From contig SBGC01000166.1 of NCBI GenBank assembly GCA_006226985.1, forward strand, positions 1 through 18,227: a DNA stretch of 18,227 nucleotides, in the 5' to 3' direction. The translations under genes and the position numbers were made by a program. How positions within the stretch are numbered: the stretch's first letter is position 1; every line of letters starts with the position of its first letter. The notes under the pieces were generated by a model. The model was not told the DNA's origin. It saw only the letters and a program-made list of their open reading frames with translations, and searched no databases. This document shows positions 8,171-14,310 of this stretch, piece by piece. Source of the DNA: Bacillota bacterium (GTDB taxonomy: Bacteria; Bacillota_I; Bacilli_A; Acholeplasmatales; Acholeplasmataceae).

Positions 8171-8737
8171 TTAATTTCCTATAGGTTTAGAATTTATTGG
8201 AGTATTCTTATCTATATAATCCCTTTTTGTGACGATGAGGTATGTACTTCCAACACCAAATGCAATCAATATTGAAAAAGGTACTATCATCGTCCGATAA
8301 AATCTATTTTTAAGTGACTGATATACTGCGATTAGGTTAGATACCCCAGTTTCATAATTCAAAAATGTGATACCTTCTTTTTCAATCATGACTATTGGAT
8401 AATCACTGGAATCACCCCAACCATGACGACCATATATTAGTGTAATCTGATTACCTACTTGAATCGAATCTAAACCTCCATTTTCTACAAAAACTACGAG
8501 GTTTTGTCCTTCTAGTACATAATATGATTCAGTAAAATTTAGTTGTTCTATAACCACTTGTTCATCTTCTACGACGATGTTGCCTATTGTTATGGTGATT
8601 GTTTGATAATCGTTAAATTGTGAATAGTCTACATGAAAACTCAAAAGAGCTGATCCAATAAGGTACAAAACAACATTAATGACTAACGTGATGATTGTCC
8701 CAATATGAAAAAATATGGATAATAAAGTTCTTTTCAT
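8171..8737 (-). CDS. Two-helix membrane protein with an extracellular beta-rich domain, unknown
   Basis: A 188-aa protein with a hydrophobic segment near residues 10-33 and a second near 148-168. Between them lie about 110 residues rich in alternating beta pattern (TITITIGNIVVEDEQVVIEQ, and LVVFVENGGLDSIQVGNQ). The likely topology places this central domain outside and both ends inside, with a short basic C-terminal tail. I do not recognise a family; a small surface or nutrient-sensing protein is possible. The start follows a short AT-rich leader containing GGAGT-TAT-ACTCC-type inverted repeats (8772-8784). It is a single gene with its own terminator, at the edge of the tRNA-Thr accessory region. 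Confidence 0.65.
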   Translation of the reverse strand: MKRTLLSIFFHIGTIITLVINVVLYLIGSALLSFHVDYSQFNDYQTITITIGNIVVEDEQVVIEQLNFTESYYVLEGQNLVVFVENGGLDSIQVGNQITLIYGRHGWGDSSDYPIVMIEKEGITFLNYETGVSNLIAVYQSLKNRFYRTMIVPFSILIAFGVGSTYLIVTKRDYIDKNTPINSKPIGN

Positions 8738-9093
8738 AATTTGTATCTATACTCAAACACTTTTACTATTTGGAGTATAACTCCCTTTCTTCCTATTATT
8801 ATTGTAGTTTAAAGAATTCGATGACTATATGCAAAAAGTGGTGCCGAAAAGATGACCCGAAGTTTATACATATACTTTTAAAATTTATCACCTAAATGAA
8901 TTGTCTTTTTCTTTATATAAATATGTTTTCTGACAACAATAATCCTTTACCCTGCTGTCTATGGCAATAAATTGTAATATTTTTAATCATGATACTATCA
9001 GAACATGAAGAAGTATTACTTCGGACTCAACATGTAGTTTTCTATCAATGTATTCGAAAAATACCCTTTATGAGGAATGCTCTGTATAACTAA
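8738..9093. other. Gene-free stretch holding a tRNA 3'-end fragment
   Basis: About 356 nt between two minus-strand genes. It holds the leader of the 8171-8737 gene with an imperfect palindrome at 8772-8784 (GGAGT/ACTCC arms). It also holds the 36-nt degenerate tRNA-Thr 3' end at 8839-8874. The rest (8875-9093) shows no ORF, hairpin or promoter that I can support and may be eroded coding sequence. Confidence 0.5.
8839..8874 (-). repeat. Degenerate tRNA-Thr 3'-end fragment, copy 1
   Basis: Read on the minus strand, this ends in TTTCGGC-A-CCA, identical to the acceptor 3' strand, discriminator and CCA of the intact tRNA-Thr at 11840-11915. It is preceded by a T-loop-like TTCGGGT in the correct register. 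The T-stem no longer pairs and no 5' half exists. It matches copy 2 (10746-10781) at 32 of 36 positions, including TTTATACATATA on the plus strand, which is not in the tRNA. The two fragments therefore share a common history, as expected for attachment-site remnants or a duplicated segment. Confidence 0.7.
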
Positions 9094-9855
9094 CTATGAA
9101 TTATTGATTGTATCAATATATGGTTGTATGATTGATTTTACTAATTCTGACTGTTCATGTACTGATAGATCGAGGTTATATGAAAATAAATCTTGTATAT
9201 TAAAACCCGGATAAAACAAAGTATAGTTATTTTCATGAATATCAAAATCAGAGTAATAATCACTATCACTAGGTCTAGTGAAAATCAAATAACATTTATT
9301 GACATCAAGTTCCTTTGGATAATTTATGTAATAGTAAGTGAGATATGATGAGTATGAACCACCTCGAACAACAATATAATCTTGATTCATATGACCTATA
9401 AGATTTTCAATGATTTCAATTTGATAATGTGTAGCAACTTTGTCCAACTCGAGTCCATCACTCGTAGTTGTTTTTATCTTATTTAAAACTCGAATAATTT
9501 TTATGTCTGTAAAGTTTTCTAAAGCTGTTAAAGGATTCGAAATATCTATAAATAATGGGGTGGATTCCAATATCGTCCATTTTGCATGAAGTGTAATATT
9601 CGTTTCGATGGCCTGATTAAAATCAAATAGCTGATTCTCAAAATACCAACCTTCAAAAATCCAAGATTGAGAAGGACTTACAAACTGCGGATCTATGGCT
9701 TGTTTTCCATGTTTTATTGTTTGTGGTTCTATCGCACTTAAATGAGGATGTTCCATTGTCATACTAAAAGAAACAAGATACGTTTTATTTTCTCTGCATG
9801 CCACTAAAAATAAGATGACAAATATACTTAATATCAATATGCAACTTTTTCTCAT
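9094..9855 (-). CDS. Secreted lipoprotein with an InlB B-repeat-like domain
   Basis: A 253-aa protein beginning with a type II signal peptide: basic MRKS, hydrophobic ILILSIFVILF, then lipobox L-V-A-C with the lipidated Cys at about residue 20. Residues about 24-92 resemble a Listeria-Bacteroides (InlB B / Flg_new) repeat: a strand, then IKHGKQAIDP, then W-I-F-E-G-W-Y-F and a closing N-I-T-L-H-A-K-W. The remaining 160 residues (including YIVVRGGSYSSYLTYYYINY and a C-terminal helix) match nothing I recognise. It is anchored on the outer face of the membrane. Its ATG overlaps the TGA of the upstream protease remnant (ATGA), so the two were one operon. The remnant's reading frame is broken, which may affect translation of this gene. 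Confidence 0.8.
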   Translation of the reverse strand: MRKSCILILSIFVILFLVACRENKTYLVSFSMTMEHPHLSAIEPQTIKHGKQAIDPQFVSPSQSWIFEGWYFENQLFDFNQAIETNITLHAKWTILESTPLFIDISNPLTALENFTDIKIIRVLNKIKTTTSDGLELDKVATHYQIEIIENLIGHMNQDYIVVRGGSYSSYLTYYYINYPKELDVNKCYLIFTRPSDSDYYSDFDIHENNYTLFYPGFNIQDLFSYNLDLSVHEQSELVKSIIQPYIDTINNS

Positions 9856-10381
9856 AATGGGTTAAAACCTTCCTTCCATCTTTGATGATACAACCTAATA
9901 TCGACAGGTCCCAACTTATCGACCTCATTATAACCATCCTTCATTAAACTCCCATAATAATTATTTGGAAGATGTGGTAAACCTAAAGCATGACCAATTT
10001 CATGTGCTATCACATATACTCTCTTTGCCATATGTGTTTGACCAATCCAATTGTCAAAATAGAAAGAGTTTAGCTTAATTTCTAAATATTCATAACTATA
10101 GCTACCGTATATGTTAGTGTTACTAATAAATATTTCTCTAGCTATTATAGTAGAATCCATAAAATTGTTAGTAATATATACCTTCCCAGAATCTAAAATA
10201 TTCCAAATATTTTGGATTCTTCGATAATAATCCCTTTAAAATCATGGTTAGTATCATACACCTTATTGTCATATTAGGCATAGTTTCTAATTACTTCTAT
10301 CTCTTGAACTGAATTATTAACGGACTGAACCATCACAGTGAATAACAAAAAAATCGAAACGTTAAACAGTTTAGTTACCAT
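9852..10381 (-). pseudogene. Broken secreted matrixin-like zinc metalloprotease
   Basis: Two pieces of one gene. From an ATG at 10381, preceded by AGGGGG and a good promoter, the frame encodes a signal peptide, MVTKLFNVSIFLLFTVMVQS, and continues NNSVQEIEVIRNYA to a TAA at 10276-10274. The frame past that stop stays coding-like (YDNKVYDTNHDFKG) until about 10210. There a shift is needed to enter the frame reading RIQNIWNILDSGKVYITNNF, which runs into the catalytic part. That part has the full zinc motif HEIGHALGLPH (about 10005-9973) and a Met-turn-like SLM, ending in TGA at 9852. At least one nonsense change and one frameshift separate export signal from catalytic domain. The intact-looking 102-aa ORF (9852-10160) lacks a signal peptide. 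A sequencing error could mimic part of this, but two independent lesions make decay likelier. Confidence 0.72.
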
Positions 10382-10424
10382 TATGCCCCCTTAATTTTTT
10401 TTAAAATCCATATATTGTAATCAT

Positions 10425-10453
10425 ATTGTAACATAGTTTAAGTAACGGATCAA
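10425..10453 (-). promoter_or_regulatory. Promoter of the protease pseudogene / lipoprotein operon
   Basis: On the minus strand TTGATC (10453-10448) and TACAAT (10430-10425) are 17 nt apart, and the -10 is extended (TGTTACAAT). Transcription should begin near 10418, giving a short leader to the signal-peptide ATG at 10381. An active-looking promoter in front of a broken gene suggests recent decay. Confidence 0.65.
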
Positions 10454-10606
10454 ACCATTGTTCAATAGTGTAAGTTATAATGAAACTGTATAGAGCTCGG
10501 CTGTACTTGGATTTCGAAGGAGTTCTTAATAAAATAAAATTAACTTAGGTAGATCTAATATTCTTATAGATTTAGACTCTAGATATTCATGAGTGGGATT
10601 AAATTC

Positions 10607-10745
10607 AAATCAACCCTTTTGACCTTAGAAGTTCATGATTTACATTTCTTTTCATCACATCAAAAAGAAGCGTTCTTCTTCACTATAAAAACAAAAGACC
10701 ATTGAACTTCAATGATCTTTCTCTACAAAATAATTGTTTAATAAG
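10607..10745. repeat. Duplicate of the tRNA-Thr downstream segment (copy A)
   Basis: This aligns over its length with 11700-11839 at a nearly constant offset of about 1,094 nt. Shared blocks include CTTTTGACCTTAGA, GTTCATGATTTA and AAAAGACCATTGAAC, then TCAATGATCTTTCTC. It keeps the terminator hairpin (stem arms 10694-10705 and 10709-10720), now stranded behind a tRNA fragment. Small indels in the middle show divergence since duplication. Confidence 0.75.
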
Positions 10746-10781
10746 TGGTGCCGAAAAGAGAATCCGAATTTTATACATATA
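10746..10781 (-). repeat. Degenerate tRNA-Thr 3'-end fragment, copy 2
   Basis: The minus strand reads T-loop-like TTCGGAT, then TCTCT, TTTCGGC, A and CCA, aligning without gaps to positions 54-76 of the intact tRNA-Thr 1,094 nt away. No D-arm or anticodon arm remains. Together with copy A it forms a continuous duplicate of tRNA 3' end plus downstream flank, in the same orientation as the intact gene. Confidence 0.75.
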
Positions 10782-10921
10782 TTCATCACTATTTACGGCT
10801 TAACGAAGCCACCAAAAATAACTTCTGTAATTACAAAAATCACTAGGTATTATCATATGTGTTGTTTAAAACAAACAATTCTTAGTTATTGCCTCCAATT
10901 TATGGTAGTTAAAACATTTTT

Positions 10922-11506
10922 TTAACCTACTATTTCAATTATTGCATAAAATGAAACGAAGCCAAAATAGAGTATAGACAAGAAACTAAAAAGCAAGGCA
11001 AGTAAGGCAATTAATTTACTTTTTTGTTTGAACTGTAAATGGATTATTTGTAAATTTCGATAAATCAAGAATAAGCCTATGACGATGCTTATAAGTCTTA
11101 TGGTATTTGTTAGTATTTGCATCATAACTAATTCAGTTTTAAAACTAGAGCCTATAACTAGTAAAGTGAAGATTAAGATGAATATCGAGAAAATGATGCT
11201 ATCAAAACCAGGTTTTTGCGATAATGGTTCACTTTTAATATTTTGTGATTCAATGACTGTTTTTTTATAATCCCCAAAAGTGAAATAACTGAATAAAAGT
11301 CGATTGCTGATTAACCAAGAAATACGTTTACTTTGATTTTTTTTGATCTTTTTTATCTCTTCAGCACGTTCCTCACTATTTAGTTCTTGTAACAATTTCC
11401 TGTGCTTATATGCCAAAATCGTATTGAATAAAAGTGATAATAGCGAAAAGAGAACATAAATCAAAATTATTGAAGCAACAGCATTGAAAATAATCTCATG
11501 AATCAT
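10922..11506 (-). CDS. Four-helix membrane protein with a central cytoplasmic basic region, unknown
   Basis: A 194-aa protein with hydrophobic segments near residues 8-30, 103-120, 132-148 and 165-190. Between the first and second lies a roughly 70-residue highly charged region (LNSEERAEEIKKIKKNQSKR) likely in the cytoplasm. No family is recognised. The ATG at 11506 is preceded by a GGGGGTG Shine-Dalgarno, and an extended -10 promoter lies about 35 nt upstream. It is the only gene between the tRNA fragment at 10746 and the intact tRNA-Thr, so it may have arrived with that segment. Function is unknown; a small immunity or stress membrane protein is one possibility, unsupported by motifs. Confidence 0.65.
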   Translation of the reverse strand: MIHEIIFNAVASIILIYVLFSLLSLLFNTILAYKHRKLLQELNSEERAEEIKKIKKNQSKRISWLISNRLLFSYFTFGDYKKTVIESQNIKSEPLSQKPGFDSIIFSIFILIFTLLVIGSSFKTELVMMQILTNTIRLISIVIGLFLIYRNLQIIHLQFKQKSKLIALLALLFSFLSILYFGFVSFYAIIEIVG

Positions 11507-11541
11507 CTTGACACCCCCAAATATATAAACTAATTTAGTTC

Positions 11542-11550
11542 AGTATAACA
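11542..11550 (-). promoter_or_regulatory. Extended -10 promoter for the 10922-11506 gene
   Basis: Minus-strand TGTTATACT gives TG-N before a TATACT -10 box, about 35 nt upstream of the ATG at 11506. The -35 region is poor, as is common for extended -10 promoters. Confidence 0.5.
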
Positions 11551-11699
11551 TATTTATTAACTCGCATTACATAGTGTAAAAATTTTTGGTGAAAGTGAAA
11601 AACGAATTAATACTCATAAAATTGATAGAAAAGCATAAAATTGTTTGTGCTGATTTCGATGAAGTGTTTACAAGAAATTTCAAGCGTCACGTCAAAACA

Positions 11700-11839
11700 C
11701 AAATCACCTCTTTTGACCTTAGATGTTCATGATTTATATTTTTACCTATTGTATCAAATAATCATCACTCTTCTTGACCATAAATATAAAAGACCATTGA
11801 ACATCAATGATCTTTCTCAAAAATGAATTATCTTAATTA
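11700..11839. repeat. tRNA-Thr downstream segment (copy B, next to the intact tRNA)
   Basis: Direct repeat of 10607-10745, here attached to the complete tRNA and its working terminator. Copy B is probably the ancestral or restored arrangement. The match runs to the tRNA 3' end and continues into it for about 25 nt. Confidence 0.75.
11785..11815 (-). terminator. Terminator of tRNA-Thr transcription
   Basis: A 12-bp stem with one G-T wobble (arms 11789-11800 and 11804-11815) and a 3-nt loop, followed on the minus strand by TTTTATATTTA. It lies about 25 nt past the tRNA-Thr 3' end. The hairpin recurs in copy A at 10694-10720. Confidence 0.75.
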
Positions 11840-11915
11840 TGGTGCCGAAAATAGGACTCGAACCTACGACCTGCTGATTACGAGACAGCTGCTCTACCAA
11901 CTGAGCTATTTCGGC
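11840..11915 (-). tRNA. tRNA-Thr (anticodon CGT)
   Basis: A complete 76-nt cloverleaf with encoded CCA. The acceptor stem is GCCGAAA/TTTCGGC with discriminator A, the D-arm is GCTC-AGTTGGTA-GAGC, and the anticodon loop CTCGTAA has CGT at 11882-11880. The T-arm is GTAGG/CCTAT with TTCGAGT loop, where the second pair is T-A and the closing pairs are intact. There is a T-T mismatch at 31/39 of the anticodon stem. Overall it closely resembles the E. coli tRNA-Thr(CGT). It decodes ACG, a rare codon in such an AT-rich genome. It lies 32 nt after the methyltransferase-like gene and may share its transcript. Its 3' end is repeated twice downstream. Confidence 0.95.
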
Positions 11916-11947
11916 CTGATGGTTGATTGATCAAATAACTAATTAAT

Positions 11948-12550
11948 TCATCTTAACATAAAAATATAATTTGTTGGGTTGAATTTATACTTTGGTCCTT
12001 TCATTTCAGTTTTAACTTTATCAAGATCTATGGATCTATTTCGTGCAAATTTGAAATATTTGTCGAGTTCATTTGTTTCAATGGTATTATTTGATAAAAC
12101 TACGCCTATGAAATCATAATCATCATCTAAATATGCTAATGTAGCATCTCCATGACTATCATTACAAAGTAATATTCCACCTTTTTTCAAATATCTTTTG
12201 GTAGCCTGTCCAACAAATCCTGCAAATTGTGAAATGATCATATCAACCTGTTCTATGTTGATATAATCTGTGTAGTCAGACCCAAAAAACTTTATCGAGC
12301 ATTCTTCTGAATACACTTTATGTTTCTCAACATATCTTTTGATTTCATCCATATGATTAAAAAAATGAATAGCTCCATTGAAGTTATCAATATATGTTAC
12401 ATCAGGTAACACAAAGGATGGACTAATATCAATATAACTACCGGGATATAACGCTCTCGTAGCATTAAATTTTCTAGCTACTAAACTATACAATGATTTT
12501 CTGTCACCGATTTTTGCGATATAGTCTTCAAATTCTTTCATACAATTCAT
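11948..12550 (-). CDS. Class I SAM-methyltransferase-like protein, function unknown
   Basis: A 200-aa soluble protein. The N-terminal part holds a motif I-like segment, Y-P-G-S-Y-I-D-I-S-P-S-F-V-L-P followed by VTYIDN (about residues 35-56). An acidic-strand region with VDMIISQFAGFVG (near 103-115) resembles motif IV, and KKGGILLCNDSHGDA (near 122-136) fits the strand-loop after it. This pattern is shared by a family of stand-alone methyltransferase-fold proteins, with no substrate known to me. The ATG at 12550 has AGGAG eight nucleotides upstream. The gene sits between tRNA-Leu (70 nt before) and tRNA-Thr (32 nt after), all on the same strand with no terminator between, so one transcript is possible. 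A nucleic-acid substrate would be a guess from position only. Confidence 0.55.
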   Translation of the reverse strand: MNCMKEFEDYIAKIGDRKSLYSLVARKFNATRALYPGSYIDISPSFVLPDVTYIDNFNGAIHFFNHMDEIKRYVEKHKVYSEECSIKFFGSDYTDYINIEQVDMIISQFAGFVGQATKRYLKKGGILLCNDSHGDATLAYLDDDYDFIGVVLSNNTIETNELDKYFKFARNRSIDLDKVKTEMKGPKYKFNPTNYIFMLR

Positions 12551-12619
12551 GGTAAGTTCTCCTATTCATTGCATCCTGTAAAAAAGTTTCATCTTTACAA
12601 TGTTAATTTTCTATAGTAA

Positions 12620-12705
12620 TGGTGCAGATGATGAGATTTGAACTCACATGACCTATTGGTCACAGGCTTCTGAGACCTGCGTGTCTACCGTTCCACCACA
12701 TCTGC
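12620..12705 (-). tRNA. tRNA-Leu (anticodon CAG)
   Basis: An 86-nt class II tRNA with encoded CCA and a long variable arm. The acceptor is GCAGATG/CATCTGC with discriminator A. The anticodon stem CAGGT/GCCTG (last pair T-G) holds the loop CTCAGAA with CAG at 12672-12670. The variable arm has GACC/GGTC pairing, and the T-arm is GTGAG/CTCAT with TTCAAAT loop. The T-GGTGGAA start and GGTAGACACG are typical of bacterial tRNA-Leu. It decodes CUG. A TATAAT -10 lies 11 nt upstream of its 5' end. Confidence 0.96.
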
Positions 12706-12715
12706 TTTATGTATT

Positions 12716-12721
12716 ATTATA
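12716..12721 (-). promoter_or_regulatory. -10 box of the tRNA-Leu promoter
   Basis: A perfect minus-strand TATAAT sits 11 nt upstream of the mature tRNA-Leu 5' end. The -35 is not clear, because the upstream sequence overlaps the T-run of the gnd terminator. Confidence 0.55.
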
Positions 12722-12737
12722 TACCTTTTTTAAGCAT

Positions 12738-12766
12738 AAAAAAACTGTTTGCTACAAACAGTTTTT
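12738..12766 (-). terminator. Intrinsic terminator of the kinase-gnd operon
   Basis: A stem of about 12 bp (arms 12740-12751 and 12755-12766, AAACTGTTTG type) with a 3-nt loop, followed on the minus strand by a T-run (the A-run at 12738-12744). It lies about 80 nt past the gnd stop and directly before the tRNA-Leu promoter. Confidence 0.85.
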
Positions 12767-12843
12767 GTTATAATTCATCTTCTTGTTATGGCTCTATTCT
12801 GTGTATTTAATAGGAATGAACATCTTTCAATGACTTTCTTTCG

Positions 12844-14295
12844 TTACACATTATATGTTGTAGATGATGTGTCGCCACCACGTCCAGTCCAATTCGTATG
12901 AAAAAATAGACCCCGTGGCTTATCTATTCTCTCATAGGTGTGCGCACCAAAGAAATCTCTTTGTGCTTGTAAAAGATTTGAAGGTAATTTTTCTGTCTTA
13001 TATCCATCAAAATAACTGAGCCCTGCGGCCATCGAAGGTGTAGGAATACCATTTAACACTGCGGTTGAGACAACTTTGCGCCATGAATCTGTAAGTGATT
13101 CAATAGTGTTTTTGAAGTATGGGTCTAATAAGAGATTAGTTAATTGAGGATTCTTATCAAATGCTTCTTTTATTTTTCCTAAAAATACTGAACGAATGAT
13201 ACATCCTCCACGCCACATGAGAGCAATGCCACCATAGTTTAAATTCCAGTTATATGTTTGTGCGGATGCTCTCATAAGGGCATACCCTTGTGCATAGCTA
13301 ATAATCTTAGATGCATATAAAGCTTTACGAATATCTTCAATAAAAGCTTTTTTATCACCAGTAAATGTAATTGGTGTTTGTTTAAACACCTTGGATGCGA
13401 TCACACGTTCATCCTTCATAGAAGATAAGAATCTCGAATAAACAGATTCACCAATAAGTGTTAGTGGAACGCTTTCTTCCATCGATGTAACGGCTGTCCA
13501 TTTGCCAGTCCCTTTTTGTCCTGCCGTATCTAATATCTTATCAACAAGAGGTTGTCCATCTTCATCTTTAACAGCTAAAATATCTGCTGTAATTTCGATT
13601 AAATAACTATCGAGTTCTGTCTTATTCCATGTTTTAAATACTTCATGCATTTCATCAGCACTCATGCCTAAAACATTTCTCATTAAATGATATGCTTCGG
13701 TAATGAGTTGAATATCTCCGTATTCAATACCATTATGGACCATTTTAACAAAATGACCAGCACCATCTTCTCCAACCCAGTCACAGCATACAGATCCATC
13801 TTCAATCTTAGCTGCGATTGCTTGAAAAATAGGTTTCACATGTGGCCATGCTTCTTTTGATCCACCTGGCATAATGGAAGGTCCGAGTAACGCTCCTTCT
13901 TCTCCACCAGAAACGCCTGTTCCAATATAATATAACCCTTTAGATTCAACATAAGCTGTACGTCTTGCTGTATCTGGATAATGGGAATTTCCACCATCAA
14001 TAATGATATCGCCTTTTTCTAAATAGGGTATAAGTTGTTCGATAACATCATCAACAGGTTGACCTGCTTTAATCATCATCATCACTTTTCTTGGTTTTTC
14101 AAGTGAATCAACAAGTTCTTTTATAGAAGATGTTCCAATTATTGATTTTCCTTTTGCACGACCATTTAAGAAATGATCAACTGCTTCTTGACGTCTCGCG
14201 TATGCAGTCACTAAAAATCCTTTAGATGCCATGTTTAAAACAAGGTTTTCACCCATCACTGCAATACCAATAAGTCCAATATCTGATTTTCTCAT
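12844..14295 (-). CDS. gnd: 6-phosphogluconate dehydrogenase, decarboxylating
   Basis: Oxidatively decarboxylates 6-phosphogluconate to ribulose 5-phosphate with reduction of NADP (or NAD), in the cytoplasm as a dimer. The 483-aa length is that of the long GndA class. Motifs are the dinucleotide fold GIAVMG at 10-15, IIDGGNSHYPDT (about 97-109), GVSGGEEGALLGPSIMPGG (127-145), and the catalytic block FVKMVHNGIEYGD (182-194) with Lys184, His187, Asn188 and Glu191. The C-terminal segment, with HTYERID and HTNWTGRGG, completes the partner subunit's active site. The ATG at 14295 has an AAAGGAG about ten nucleotides upstream that overlaps the stop of the kinase gene, so the two are co-transcribed and probably translationally coupled. 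Cofactor choice is not certain. Confidence 0.96.
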   Translation of the reverse strand: MRKSDIGLIGIAVMGENLVLNMASKGFLVTAYARRQEAVDHFLNGRAKGKSIIGTSSIKELVDSLEKPRKVMMMIKAGQPVDDVIEQLIPYLEKGDIIIDGGNSHYPDTARRTAYVESKGLYYIGTGVSGGEEGALLGPSIMPGGSKEAWPHVKPIFQAIAAKIEDGSVCCDWVGEDGAGHFVKMVHNGIEYGDIQLITEAYHLMRNVLGMSADEMHEVFKTWNKTELDSYLIEITADILAVKDEDGQPLVDKILDTAGQKGTGKWTAVTSMEESVPLTLIGESVYSRFLSSMKDERVIASKVFKQTPITFTGDKKAFIEDIRKALYASKIISYAQGYALMRASAQTYNWNLNYGGIALMWRGGCIIRSVFLGKIKEAFDKNPQLTNLLLDPYFKNTIESLTDSWRKVVSTAVLNGIPTPSMAAGLSYFDGYKTEKLPSNLLQAQRDFFGAHTYERIDKPRGLFFHTNWTGRGGDTSSTTYNV

Positions 14296-14310
14296 AGTTT
14301 TAATTCTCCT

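Larger units (their letters stand above)
10382..10921. other. Gene-free stretch with promoter, duplicated terminator and tRNA fragment
   Basis: About 540 nt. From low to high coordinate it holds the protease-pseudogene promoter (10425-10453), about 150 nt with no supported feature, the duplicated tRNA-downstream segment with its hairpin (10607-10745), and the tRNA 3'-end fragment (10746-10781). A final stretch of about 140 nt leads to the next gene's stop and shows nothing clear. Confidence 0.5.
11507..11839. other. Gene-free stretch: promoter and tRNA-Thr downstream segment
   Basis: About 333 nt between the membrane-protein gene and tRNA-Thr. It holds an extended -10 promoter (11542-11550), roughly 150 nt with nothing I can support, then the segment duplicated at 10607-10745 including the tRNA terminator. 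A 61-codon plus-strand frame here overlaps repeat and terminator and is not considered coding. Confidence 0.5.

Noticed and set aside
11641..11826. A 61-codon plus-strand reading frame upstream of the tRNA
   Set aside because: It runs through the duplicated segment and the terminator hairpin, has no good ribosome site, and the matching repeat copy does not conserve the frame.
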